Shown: one piece after another, positions 11,101 through 24,209 of the stretch
Numbering within the stretch: the first letter of the stretch is position 1
Layout: each line of letters opens with the position of its first letter
Assembly: GCA_018398765.1 (NCBI GenBank)
Contig: JAHBMJ010004062.1
Span: 14,999-76,998, forward strand
Length of the DNA stretch: 62,000 nucleotides
Source: Chromera velia
Taxonomy: Eukaryota > Sar > Chromeraceae
Reading direction: 5' to 3'
Program-made: the position numbers and the translations under genes
Notes under the pieces: generated by a model
What the model was told of the DNA's origin: nothing
Databases searched by the model: none
What the model saw: the letters and a program-made list of their open reading frames with translations, nothing else

Positions 11101-14100
11101 AGTACGCGAACCTTTTTAGGTCGGTTAGATGCAGGAGCTGTTGACAGATAGTTTGCTTGGCAGGAAGGCAAGGCGCGAGAGGTAGCGGCGAAGACATACA
11201 CCTGACTTGGCCTCGCACATTTCTCTGCAAGTTGTCCGTTCTGGTCTTCTCTTCTGTCCCTTCCTTCCTTCCTTTCGTTGCCATTTGGACTGCGCATCAT
11301 GTGAATATTTCAAGGAGAAACCTGAGCGGGGACCCACTCCATCCATCTAAAGGGAAAGAAGCGGAGACCCATTCCTCCCACACCTTCCTTGTCTCGCACT
11401 GATGTATGCCCTCCTCCCTCCTCCTTCATTCATTCCTGCAGGGGCGCTTGGGGCCATACTTTGGACTTTCTCGTTCAGTTGTATGCCCTCGGTCTTCTGC
11501 CTCCTGCCGTGCACGAGCTGGACGATTTCACGGACCCAAAGGGCAAACCTCTGCACCGACTCTGCAGACCCCAGCCCCCCCCCCTCTTCTTTGCACGACC
11601 CAGGGGGAAAGGGACACATGGGGCTGAGGAGGGAGGCAGGGGGGGGTTCCTCAGTACGATTGCTTCCCTCATTTTCTCTGCTGCCGAGTGGTCAGACGAG
11701 GAAGACGCAGACACTGCAAGTCCCGTCAAATACGCATCACACCAACACCCCAACCAGCAGCTTGCCGTCTCGCCACAGAATGCTGCAAATATCACAGGCC
11801 TCATTCAAATGCTCAACCTCCCCGCCCCCGCCCCCGGCACAGGTCCCCTTCCCCCCCCTACCACCATTCCGACAACCGGTGCTGCAGAAGTCAAGTTTGC
11901 TGCTGCGTCAAAAAGCGAACCCCCAACAGGCACTCCGCCGCCCCCTTCGCAGACTCAAATGCAGACACAGCAGCCGCAGCCGTCATCACCGACGGCGGCA
12001 AACGCCACCCCGAGTGGTCGCGCAGGGGGAGCGGGAGGGGCGGGTCCCCCCCCGGCTTACCTAGAGCTTCAGGCTTTCGTGTGCAGTTGCCGTTTGGAAG
12101 AAATTCTCTCAGAGAGGCTACGGCATCTCTCCACAGAGTCCGCATTTGCCCTCGCAGAAGCCCTTGTCAAACGTGCACACATATTCTATCTCCCTTCGTC
12201 TTCTGCTCCTGAGAGAGACAGAGAGAGAGGATCTCTCAGAGGAGAGAAAGACAGGGACAAGGCACAACGGGGGCAAATCGCACGAAGGAATTCCGAACCA
12301 GGTGTAGGTGGTCCAACATCTGCACCCCAGGCTGCCCCCGGAGCTGTGCCCTCAGGAGTCTCTGCATCCTCATGGGACCTCCCGACGGCCCCTCCCCCCA
12401 TCCCTTTGTGCGTTGATGAGGAGTCCCTCCCCGCTCCTGCCCCTCCACCAAGTCTCGCCATGGAGAAATCTCCTGGTCTCGCAGCAATCAGCGCACCTGG
12501 GACTTCTGTAAGACACACAGACAAAATCTCCACTCCACCGCTAGCACCGGTTCCGGTGCCTTCACTGACTCATGACCCGTCGGGTTTCCCCCTTCCCTTC
12601 CCCGTTCTTGCGGTTGCACCGTCTTTCTTTCTCGCCACCGACCGTGCCAGCGTCAGCAGCTCGTCTGCACGCAAGGGGGGGGAGAAGCCACGCGGAACCG
12701 CAGGGCAAGACCGCGACCGTGAGAGAGAGTGGGGTGCCATTCTTCCCTCTCCCGACATGGATGCAATCGCATCCTTCAAGAGGCTTGCAGAGCCAGTGAT
12801 CTGCCTTGAATTCCTCTCGAATCTTGCGTGCATTCGCGATGCGGTAGCAGGCAGCCACGGCTCGCCTGTCAAAAAGGCAATCGGGTCCGCAAGCACGGGT
12901 GCGGGTTTGTGGGAAATGGTCAGGTCTCATTTCCTTCGACTGCTTCTGTACCTGCAGAGCGTGCCTCCCGGAATGGAGTCGGGTGAGAATTTTGAAGTGA
13001 TCACGGCATTCGCAGAGAGAGTCTGCGTCTGCTGTCTCCGTCTGTGCCTCCGTTTGGGCATGGAACCGGAACTCGTAGCCGATCTGCTCTCCCTGTTGTC
13101 TTTGCTAGGCACACGGCTTGACGCCCGTCTTTTCAGGCTGCAGCTTGAACGGGTAGCCTCTGCGCTTCTCACACTAGTCACCCGTCTCTCCTTCGTCCCC
13201 GGTTCTCTCAGCGACCTTGTCCGGTCCCCAACCGCAGCGGTGACTGTCGGAGGGGGCATCCGTGTATCCGGATTCGCGGTGGTGGCAGCCACATTGCTGC
13301 GCATTGCGAGAGAGGCCCCGGTAGCGGCAGCAGAAGGGGCCGAGCAGGCCGAGAGGGCGGCCGCTGCCGTGCAGACAGCGTTGGATTGTCTGGATGACCT
13401 CATGGGTCTTGTGCCTGTAGAGGCCTCAGCAGCAGGAGCAGCAGAAGGGGACGGTCAGAGTGGAGGAGAGGGGGGGGCAGAGGGGGCAAGAATGTCGTTT
13501 GGGGATCTGACAGTGGATGGGGGGGGGGACGCTAGAAAGCAACCTCCCGCCCTGTCCGCTCAACTCCAGAGACTAGTTGAGGCAGGAAGCGGTTCGCTGG
13601 TCATCGCGGCACTTCGAACGTTTGCAGTGCACGCACTTCCCCGCTCTGGGCGGCGGGGAAGTCTCAGCCAGCTAGTTGTGGAGGATGGGGGGGAAGGGAA
13701 AGAGTCTGATGAGCTTCGCGAGGGGGGGAGCGAGGGGACGACAGGAGGTGGTCACAGCGGCATTGCAGCCGTGCGTCGTCTGGCGTCTCTGGTGCCCGTG
13801 TTTTATTGGAGGGATCTCTCCCTCTGGAAGAGCAGCCTCAGGGCTCTGTGTTTTGTCGGCAGGTGGGGGGGAGATCGTGCAGTGCGCACAGAGGCTTTGG
13901 TGCTTCTCTCCCGTGCGCTGCCCGCAGTTCCATCCTCAGTCCTGTTTAACGAGTCTGCAGGACCCCTGGCTTTCCCAGGAGAACTTTTCACCGTTCTTAC
14001 AGAAGCTGTGTTCCCCCTCCTTTCAGCAGCTGATACAGCGGAGGGGCATGGGTTTGCTCGGGCAAGTTCCGCCTCTTCTGCGGGAGATCTCCTTGCAGAG

Positions 14101-14805
14101 ACGAGACCCGATCCGCTGTCCGCAGAGACGGAGGCAGCGCTGCAGGCATCGGCAGCCTCATCCGTTTCCCGTCTCCTCCTTGCACACATAGACACTCTGT
14201 CGGCAGCTGCGGCTCCTCCTCAGCTACAGCCGCCCCCTCCTGCCACTGCAACTGTGCAGGGGGCCGGTAGAGCCGTGCTGACTTTTTTTGAAGCAGCAGT
14301 TGTCCGTCTCGTTTTCATTCTCCTCCGGGAAGCAGAGTCCTGCGCAGAGCACCACAGAGAGGCGTATTTGCAGAATGTGAAGAATCTGACCCTTGTTGCT
14401 GCCACCGTCCCTCAGTCAGGGGGCATGGGGGCGCCGCCGTCGGGTGTTCCGCCCGTCTCCCTTGACTACATATGGGACGCCGTCACCACCTCATTCCCCC
14501 ACCTCCACCAAGAACTTCTCGCCATTGTCAGTGCACTCTATCCCCCTGCTGCAACTGATGCACCGGCCCCGATGCCTCCACCAGGGGAAGCAGCAGAAGC
14601 GCCTGCACAGGTGCCACCCCTAAGCGCGCATTCCCTCCCTGCAGAGGCTCACCCAAATCATTCAACGGCCCATGCAGAATTTGGGGGAGGAATGTCCGCG
14701 CCTGCACTCGGGGACACGGTGGGAGGGGCACAGCAACCTATGGCAGCAGGAGAGGCAAACGGACAGGTTCAGCAGGAAAGAGGCAGGAGCATGGAGGAGA
14801 GCTGA
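5200..14805 (+). CDS. GBF1: GBF1/GNOM-type ARF guanine-nucleotide exchange factor (Sec7 domain)
   Basis: Large ARF-GEF of the GBF1/Gea/GNOM class, expected to load GTP on ARF at the Golgi and start COPI coat assembly. Nine exons: 5200-6363, 7037-7186, 7407-7486, 7630-8680, 9128-9273, 9674-9992, 10277-10540, 10863-11119, 11442-14805. Together they give 2264 residues in one frame. The ATG at 5200 was chosen because the open frame upstream has no other ATG. Domain order: DCB (about 1-215), a Gly/Ser/Pro linker, HUS with the box NYDLD (exon 4), Sec7 (about 760-1060), and HDS-like helices, ending in a long Pro/Ala/Ser-rich tail. The Sec7 glutamic finger is intact (FRLPGES, Glu near residue 847, about 9221). 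The second Sec7 core motif (SYSIIMLNTDLHNPQV) is also present. A Gly/Ser/Pro-rich insertion of about 75 residues splits the Sec7 domain (9674-9905). A run of N lies in intron 7, so a missed exon there cannot be excluded. Longer than typical family members because of low-complexity insertions. Confidence 0.93.
6520..6690. repeat. GAAA/GGAA/GACA tetranucleotide tracts in ARF-GEF intron 1
   Basis: Mixed arrays of AAAG, AAGG and ACAG tetranucleotides fill much of intron 1 (6364-7036). No coding signal. A copy of ATGCATGCATGCA follows at about 6813-6826 in the same intron. Confidence 0.85.
9370..9395. repeat. (ATGG)n microsatellite in ARF-GEF intron 5
   Basis: Short ATGG array inside the intron between the exons ending at 9273 and starting at 9674. 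A second one lies at 10061-10083 in the next intron. Confidence 0.8.
10556..10720. other. Assembly gap (N run) flanked by poly-G
   Basis: 165 undetermined bases lie inside intron 7 of the ARF-GEF gene, with GAGGG on the left and a run of about 12 G on the right. The true length and content are unknown. Confidence 0.99.
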
Positions 14806-15946
14806 GTCTTGATTGAGGGGTATTCCCTTAATTGATGAACAATCAGTTCAGAGACCCATTCATAAGCTTTGTCCGACGCTGATTTGTTTGTGTCTCGATC
14901 CGAGCGCACTGCAAGTTGGCTTTCGTGCATGACTATTTAAAAAACTTCTTGAAAATTTTGAGTGGCCTTCGATCGCCTCTATAACTTCGCACTGCATATC
15001 GAAATAATTTATATTAATATACAACTAAAATATGGTTGGCATATTATTTAGCATATATTATATATTTTTGATTGTTATTCTCTAGGTTATTCTACTTTAT
15101 TACATCATTGTTAATTCCTCAGGCTAGGTTAGTCTAGGTTAGTTTGTATAGACAGTAGTGATTGACACTCGATCTGATTGATGATAGAATGTCTTATCTA
15201 GTGTCTTATTACTAGCAAATTTTTCTATTGTGCATGTTTGAATGATGTTTCGATATACAATGACTAATTACATCCCATTGAAAATATGCCGTCAAACCAA
15301 TCTATCAAAACCTTCTAAACCCTCAACCTCAACCACCAATGAGCTCTCCATGTCTTCCCACGATATTGCCTTTTCCGTTAGGAACGGCTGATCGTCACTC
15401 CTTCTATCCAAGTGCGATGAACAAGTTTCACTGTAAAATGTGTTTGGAGTATAAAATTCAAATTTCAAACGTATTTAAAATGGAGTATACAGCGATGCAT
15501 AGATGTGTTATGATCATGCAGATGAAGGCGATGCAGATGCTAGCAGATGCAGCTGAACGTCCAGAATATTTCGTAAAATGTTTAGATTTGCCTTCTATTA
15601 ATTTGATTTACACATTTTATTAAAAAAAACTTTACATATTACATCCAGAAATTTGATTATTGATTGATTGATTGTTAAATTGATTGATTGATTGATTGAT
15701 TTGAGTTGCATGCATGCTTAAAGCCGGTGAGCGGCTTCTAAGGCTCTGGCCAACCATGCATGGACATACAATCTAGCATGCAGTGTTGTAGCTGTTTAAT
15801 GTTGTCAACTTGTTGAACATGATAAATTAATTTTAAGGCTAATTTTACCTAATCTCTGCTCTAGATCTCGATCTGTTGTAATGAAATTAATTATATTAAT
15901 CAGATGAAGAAATTATACTTTTCAAATATTCAGTCACATATATAGA
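14806..15946. other. AT-rich tail-to-tail spacer
   Basis: Spacer between the 3' ends of the ARF-GEF gene (plus) and REV1 (minus). Its composition changes abruptly to AT-rich, with many TATATTA, ATTAAT and TTTAAT stretches and a TGATTGATTGATTG array at 15655-15702. It presumably includes both 3' UTRs and the transcription-termination or polyadenylation region. A 94-codon open frame at 15339-15623 has no family resemblance and AT-driven composition, so I do not call it a gene. Confidence 0.75.
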
Positions 15947-17575
15947 TCATCTCTGAAAAGCTTGAAGTTGCGATTGAAATTGGCAAAGAAAAGATGTGAT
16001 TCGCTTCAGTTTGCACCTTGAAAGCGTCGTTGTGCATCTTCTCTCAACAGAGCCCGTCTTTCGCCTCTTTGCGGCTGCAACTTCTCCACCCGGCTCCTCA
16101 GAAGGGGCCCCGTTGCTGCATAGCCGTTTCAGGTCGCCGCCGTCGGAAACCACTTCTTCGGAAAAAAGGTGCTGTTCCCAGGGGGCTGGAGCACTTCCAT
16201 TTGGGGGAACCGCAGACACTCCGGACGTGGTCGCGTCACTGTTCTTCCCTTCCCCTCCCTGCAGACCGGAAATAGACGCGACTGATGCTCTGCATTCAGT
16301 TGCATCAACCCCAGAAAGACCGTCAGCATCTTTCGTCTCCTCAAGTAGAAAGGCGCGTTCTTGCCTCCACAATGAAGCGGCAGACCACAGCCTAGAGGGG
16401 AGGTGCACATCCCCTGCAGAGTGAAAGTTTTTTGCAACCGCTGAGAGAGCGGATAAGAGCGGAAGAGCGGCCCCGGGAGGAAGCTCAGAAGACGGGTGGG
16501 TCTCCGCTTGATGCTCGTCCCCCGTCTCGCCGATGCCCTCTCGCGACTGTCTCTGCTGACTACCTCGAGACTGCGAGGAGCTCATTGTTGTGCTGTCTGG
16601 AGATCCACCTGTTTTTGTCTCCTTCAACGAGGAAGAGCCAGGGAGAGGGTCACTGAATGGGCCCAGGCCGGCAGCATCGGAGAGGAAGGCGTCGCATAGT
16701 CGGAAACAACGGGAGGAAAAGGGGGAAAGAGGAGTTCTTCTTTGCCCCCGCACCAGTCCTGCGCTTCTTCCTCCCCGTCCTCCCCCCCTGCCCTGGGGAA
16801 TACCTAACAGCTTCTCGGAAAGATTCGAACAACCACTCTGCGCACTGCTGCTGTTCCCACTGCTTTCTTCACCCCGCTCCCGCGCGTCCCCCTTATTACC
16901 TAATGTCCGCTTGTGAGTATGCGCGAAGGAAGACAGGATAGAGGAGGACCCCCTCTTGAACCTTCCCAGACCACACCAACGAAGGTCGTGCAAAGGGCCC
17001 CTCTCAGTAATCAACGCAGCATCCGATGAGAGAGCCAAAGCGCAACAAGAGGTGCAGAGTTGCCAAATGCCCTCCCCTTCTTCTCCCCCCTCCTCCTGCT
17101 CTCCCTCTCCCCTCTCGTGATCAAGCAAGAAAGAGAAAGAGCCACACTTCATCTGTGGACACACTGCCCCTGTAACCTCGGACCCATCAGGGTGTGTGTG
17201 TTGATACCCGGACCCCAAAGCACCCCCCGGGTTCCACACTTTCACACGGCTTCTCCAGCCTTCTCCCTCAGCTTTCTGAGCCTGCACTTGAAGAAGACAA
17301 AGAAGAAAAAGAAGAAGCAGAAACACAAAGAGAATGGAAACGGACCTTCAAGAAAAGAGAAAAGAGACGGAAACACCGCCTGCTACGCACTTCGGTTTGA
17401 TAAACCTTCACTGGATATGGTGCAGAACGGAAAGGAGGATTTGGAGTGACGACAATGATTTGACCTCATGAAATTAAGGGTGCAAAGAAAGTTCAGACAG
17501 ACACGCACAGACAGACCAGAAAGGGGGGGGGGATGCGCAGAGAGAAGAGAAAAAAAGGTAGAGAAGCCCACGCAC

Positions 17576-17608
<33 letters not shown>

Positions 17609-20600
17609 TCACACACAGTCACACACACAGTCTCACTCACTCACTCACTCACTCACTCACTCACCCACTCACACGTACAAAAGCACGAACACCGACCGGC
17701 TCTTGGACTTCCATCCTTTTCGCAGTAGTCACTGCCGCTTCCCTCTCGAGGGGGGCCTTCAGTCCCCCCGTTTTGCGAGCAGCAGAGAAGTAGGACGAAC
17801 TAGAAGAAGAAGAAGAGGCGGAAGCGCAAGAGGAGGAGGAAGATGGCGCCGCCTTTAAAAGAAAGTCGGGCAAGTCGGGGATGAGAAATCCGTCTGCAGT
17901 GCGGTTCTCTATCACGGCCTTTTTTTTGTTTTCTCGTAAAACCACCCCACTCTTCCCCCCCTCTGCACATCCCAACTTGACAGCACTCTGCGATGAATCC
18001 ACGTCGTCTACATCTGTGCCGAGTCCTTTCTCCCTCCTTTCATCTCCCTCTGTCACTGTCACGTCCCCGGTCCTCTGGCTGATCCCCTTTCCCGAATTTG
18101 ATCCCCCACCTGCCTCGTCAGTCTCAGTTATACCACCATCACACAAGCTCAAAAACCGACCGGGACGACAGTGTCTTGTTGACAGAAGGAGGCCTCTTCC
18201 CCTTCTCCCTTCCCTTCCCTGGCGGTCTCTTCTTCCAACGTGAGCAGACGAGAGCAAGAGACGAGGAGAGGTGGGTCTCTCCAGGACTCGGCGGTGGACG
18301 GGCAGGGACAATCGGAACCGGGATCTCTGCTCTTCCCGTCTCTTCCGTTGTCTTTCCAGAAAGGCTGACGAAGCAGAAGAAATATGAAGGGAAGCCAGAA
18401 ACTGGTGTGGTTGCGATTCGCCCCTCACTTCCCTTACTGCTGCTGCGGAAGAGGAAGAAGAGGCGGGTGCGACGACGGCGGACATGTCTTTATTTGAAGC
18501 GTCTCGGCTTCTCGAGTTTTGGTCAGAAGAAATCTGGATTCTGCTCCCCTCTGTTGAGCTCTGTTGACACCCTTCCCCTTCGGGTATCGCTTTTTCTTCC
18601 TGCCTGTCCTCCTCAAGGACCATCACACAATCCTGAGAGGAGGACGCAGAGGAAGGTTCCTCTCCTCCTTCTCCTACTTCCTTAGGCTTCTCTTCTTCTC
18701 TCTGCTCCTGCTGCTTCTTTTCCCAATCCCGCCTCGACAACGACAACGCCTTTCTGAGCGTCTCTCTCTCCATTTCTTCTTGCGCCGTGCGTCTTTTTGT
18801 CAAGGACGCAGGCGAGGGCTGAGGGGCAGCCGCGATTATCTGTCTGGCCCCTCCCACCTTCGCCCCTCGCCCCCTTCCTCGTCCTCTTCCCCTTCCATTT
18901 GCCCCTGGCTTTTGACCCCCCCCGTCAGGCACAGGCACAGGCACAGGTCCTCTGTGGATGGAACCCTTCAGGGCCCCCCCCCTCTGGACAGGCGGGAAGA
19001 CGAGGGGACGTTGTGACAACATGAGAGGGGGCTTTGGGGGTGCAAGTCCCTTACTCCCTCCTCTGCCCCCTCGTCCTGGGGCCTGCAGGACCCGAGCAGC
19101 AGCTGGAGGGGCATTACTGAAGGCCCCCCCCCCTGCACCTCCGCGTCCCCGACGTGCTGCTGGGGGGGCGGCTGCCCCTCGATCTTGGGGCCCCTCTCTG
19201 TGGCTGCCGATGGGGGCTGCAGCCTCACGCTCACGTGCCGGTGCAGTGACGGAAAATGACGACGACGATAACGGTTTCATCGGGGGGACCTGAAGAGAAG
19301 ACAAAAAATGCAGAAAGAGCCAGGAGAGCAGCAAAAGTAGTCATAAATGTTTTGCCCCCAAAAGGTTGAAGAGAGACTGTCGTACATGCCCTACTGCAAA
19401 GGACTGACTGACCTCTCCTTTCCGCGAGAGAGAGAGAGAGAGAGAGTAACACCACCACCTTGATTCATCGAGTCAGGCAGAAAAATTGCTCACGCATCGT
19501 AACTTTAATCTTTAGAACAACAGACACGAAACTGAGTTCAAAAAAAAAGGACAACATGGTCAAACAAAAAGGAGGAGCAGAAAATCCACACGCAGATAGC
19601 CAGAAAGAGCAGACTGGCAGACACTACAGAACCGGAAGGAAGGGCGGAAGGAAAGAAGAACACACAAGTAAGTGAGTAGGGCCTCTGCTGACCTCCAATA
19701 CCTCCACTTCATCTTCGTCATCCTCCCTGTGTGTCACTTGACTCGCCCCCCTCCCTTTTCCTTCCCGCACTTCGTCTCTGTCTCGCTGCCCCTCACAAAA
19801 CCCCTTCTTTGTGACTTCCAACCCTGCCTTCAACCCCTCTTTCCCTTTCCCTGTCTCTTTGACGTCCCTTTTTTGTTCCCTCAACTTTCCCTCTTCCGTA
19901 TCGTCCAGTGTCTCTGCTGCAGGAGAAGAACACAGAGGCGCGTGCTTGTCCTTCGTTTGTTCCTCCTGGGGCGCTGTCTGATGATGAGCCTGAGGAGAAA
20001 GAGAGGAAGAAGACTTCCGATCCTGGTCGGGGCCTGCCGACTCCTTGGAAGGGGAAGGGGAAGCTTGGAGCAGGCCTAATGAAGATGGAGAGGGATTTGG
20101 GGGGACAGGCGCCGAAGAGAAATTGTTGAGAGCTACGCATGTGGGGGAGGCAGCAGGAGCTTTGCCTTCCGCATCCACGCCCTTCAGTGCACCTGCTGTT
20201 GTGTGGTCTTTTGGGGCTTCCACGCTCGCGGTCTTTTCAGACACCTGCACTGGTGGCACTTTCTGGTCATGAGAAAGATGTAATTCTGCTCGCTCAGTCC
20301 CTTCCCTTTCCTTCCCGCCTCCTTGACTTTCAACTCGACTGGCAGCCCCGACGGCCGCCTTGTCTTGACCCAACAGACCTGTCAACTTTCCTTGGCGTTG
20401 CCTCTGCCTTTCCCCTGCTGCCCCACTTTCCGACTGCTGCCCGGGAAAGGTGCCTACTGGACCAGCAGCAGAAAGACGGGAGAGAGAAACTGAGATTCCA
20501 CGGACGTCAACGAAAGCACAGAGCCTGCAGGCAATCAGAGAGAGGAAGGAAAGATCAATGCACACAAACGAGTGAGTGAAGATGGAGGGGACGGCGCCCG

Positions 20601-23242
20601 TCGAGGAACCGCTCGTAGGATGACCGCTCTCATTTTTCGATTTCTAGTCTCCCCCTCCTTTGTCTTTGATCAAGGCACAGCAGAAGAAGTGCGATATCGT
20701 CTGACTGATCGTCATGCTCCCTCTCCCCCACAGGCCCTTTCCCAGTCTTCCCTACAGTCACGTTGTGCTCCGTGTCTTGTCGGAGGCCCTCTCGATTCGA
20801 TTCGGCTGCCAAACTCACGCACTCTCTCTCGAAATGCGCCAAACCAAAGGGTGGCAGCGTACACGCAGCATATATGGGCAAAAATACACACGCAGGCACG
20901 CACACGTAGGAGGAACACAGAGACGGGCACTCAAATCCACACAACAGAGAAATCAGACAGACAGACCTTGGCACAACTGTCTCACTCATTGGCCCTGCAT
21001 GATCCCTCAGTTCATCTGCTGTCCGTAGAGGGGTGGCGCTGACAGATCGCCTGGATATCTCGTCACACCAGCCGTGCCCGAGGAACTTCGCTGGCTCCTC
21101 AGGTGCCTCAGGGTGCCGCTTCAACAACTGTGCAGACGCACACAGAGAGAGACGCAACATGCAGATAAAACACACACATTCATCCCCTCTCTGTCTCTCA
21201 CACACACACACGCACGCACAAGTCTTTGAATCCCGAGGCACAAAAGCACAATGATTTCAGTCCCCTTTCTCCCCAAAACAGAAAGACAAAAACAAAAGCA
21301 GACAGACGAGGGAGGAGACGGGCCAACCAACCAACGAACCGACCTTGAGTCCCACCCCCTCTGCCTGAAGTCCCGCTCTTTCCAACCGTCTCGCCGCCTC
21401 CTCGCAGACTTGCCGCACCAGACCCCTAAAGGCTTCCAGAGTCGCCACCCTCACCCCCCAATTGACAGAGACGGTCATGGTATTCTTCACAGCAGCCAGA
21501 GGTCCCGCAGAGGGCATCACAACACGCGAAGCTGAAGACGAAGTCGCGGCAGTCTGCCTGCTCCCATCCTTGCCCCCTTTCTCTTTCTCGGTCTGCATTT
21601 GCCCCCCCCCTCCTCCAGAGCCTCCCTTAGGGAAGAGGTGCTCGATTGGTCTCGGGTCTGCGCCGTGGCAGAACCACCAGAGATTGCTCCCGTGCTTATT
21701 CCCTAAACAAAACAGAAAGCAAAAACGGGATCGGGAGCAGCACGAGATTCAAAAAGGTCTTTTCAGATAATAGAAAGACTTCTCTATCCCCAAAAATTTA
21801 TTCAATTCCGTGGAATACCACTCCTTTTCGTGCCTTGCAAAAACTGGCAATTGAAGCCATGAACTGCCGCCAGAAGGGGAGCAATGGGAGAATTAAGTCG
21901 GATAAGAACCCCTGAAGGTCTCCCTGTTCCCCCTACGCACACAAAAGAAAAAGAAAAATCACCGAGACCAGCCTCCGACCCACCGAGAAGCTTCTGCAGT
22001 TCCCGAACGTTGCTGCGTTGACGCACGTCCCCGCAGCTGTGCAGCCCTGCTCCCTCCAGACGTTCCCTTGCGACAGGTCCGATTCCGGGGACCTGCGGGA
22101 GTCTGCACACACACAACAAGCAGGCATCCACCGAATGTTTACGAATAGGAAAAAGAAAACGTAAGGCTGTACAGGAAGAGAAGCGGACCTTCGCATTCAA
22201 ATGAGAGAAGATATAGAGACAAAGAGGGAGAGGGGTGGTAGGAGACGCACATATCTCGAAATCAAGAAGTGAGAAAGAGGGCGAGTGCACCTACAGGGAA
22301 TTGAGACAAGAAAACGGCGGTCGGCTAAAGGGAATGAAATTCACCTGACTGAAGACAGGAGGAACGAAGGATGCGAAGAGAGAATTTATTCCTAAAGAGC
22401 ACGGCGGGAGAGGAAATTCTTTGGGATGTGATTTCTGTCTACGCAAACGTTGAAGACTCGTGTGACTCTTTTCTCTTCCTCGCACGACTGTATTCTTGTT
22501 GTCTTCTTTCCGCTCATGTTTCTCTTCTGCTATCCGGGTTCTCACTCTCTTTTGTGTCTGACTGACTGACTGACTGACTTGTGAGATGCCATGAAGCTGA
22601 GCGCCTCCCCGGTTGAGACTTCGAACACGCCCCTGTGCGGTTTTTTGCAGTGACTGTCCCCCCCTACACCTTCGTTCTGATTGCCCCCGTCTGAGGGGCC
22701 CTCTGGTTCCTGCTCACATGAAGACTGGGAGGAATCCTCAGGCCCTGCACCTGCACCTTTGCTTCCCTTTGACGAGGAGGAAGAAGAAGAAGAGGGCTTC
22801 GCTCTCACTCCTGCCAGCTTTGCCAGCAGAGGGTTGTCCCCCACACCCACAGAGACTGTGCACGCAGTCCGACTGAAGATCTGAGAAGGGTTTCAGAAAC
22901 AGGTAATAAGAGGGAGTGCAAAAGTGCAGGAAACAAGTAGCAAAAACACAAGGAAACTTTAGGAATACGGCGATGGAACAAAAAGTGGAGACAGAGAGAT
23001 GCACCGAGGGCCTAGCGCGCAGGAAGAGGGCTGACTGAGGGAAGAGGGTTTGTTGAGAAGAAGAAAAAAGGACATTCTGGACAGAAGAACGGAGGCGCAT
23101 GACGACACCAGAAGATTTCAAAGGACGGAAAGGAATCCAGACCCCTCCCCCCCCCCCCCCCNNNNNNNNNNNNNNNNNNNNNNNNNNNNNNNNNNNNCCC
23201 CCCCCCCCTCTGTGTGTGTGTGTGTGTGTGTGTGTCTGTCTG

Positions 23243-23287
<45 letters not shown>

Positions 23288-24091
23288 CGACATCGGGGTT
23301 TGTTGGTTCACACCGACCTCGTTTCGGATCTCCCACGCGGCCGCCACTGCTCTGTCTGCGTTGACCTGCCCAAGATAATAAATAAAGGTAGTCAAGTGGA
23401 AGCACAAGAAAGGAAAAAGCGGATTCAAGGTAGATGAGGAAGGAAAGGAGAGAGAAAGAGCAGAAATTAGAGAGAAAGAAGCACCGGGACAGTAAAAGAA
23501 CAGATGAACCAGAATGCACCGACAGAGAGTCCGACGGCTCAGCAACACAAAAAGACATAAAACAAGAGTGCAGGGTACGGGCCAAGGCTCGATACAGAAG
23601 GCAGAATCATTGACGGATGGAGAAAGCCCGACCGTCAGCTGGACAGAAGGGAGGAGAAGAGGAGAGAAGTACATACAAAATCAGAGTGAGAGATACAGAC
23701 AGGCTTCCTGTCTGCGTGCTCACCTGCACAAGGGCCTCATCGCATCCCACGGGAAGGACCCTCGCTTTTCCCCCCACACCCTTTGCTGCTTCCAGGGAAG
23801 TCAAGACGTCATACAGTTCGTCGCTGCATTTCTCGATTCCCTGCAGATGCATTTCTGTGTAATTGATTGCAGATGCACATGCACACAGCTCATTCGCTCC
23901 TGAAGATCCTTCTGAGATGAGGAAGACGTGTCAAAGCAAAGAAAGATCATGAGAGGGGCAGACAGAGAGAAAGTGCGCGCGCCCACAGAGAGACAGGGAG
24001 GGAGGCGGGGAAGAGAGGGAAGGGGAGGGAGGGAGGGAGGGAGGGAGGGAGAGAGAGAAAGAGAGAGAGAGAAAGAGAGACAGACAGAGAG

Positions 24092-24144
<53 letters not shown>

Positions 24145-24170
24145 AGAGAGACAGAGAGAGAAAGAGAAAC

Positions 24171-24209
<39 letters not shown>

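Noticed and set aside
15339-15623. 94-codon frame in the AT-rich spacer
   Set aside because: Composition follows the AT-rich background, no motif, no splice partner, and it lies between two gene 3' ends.
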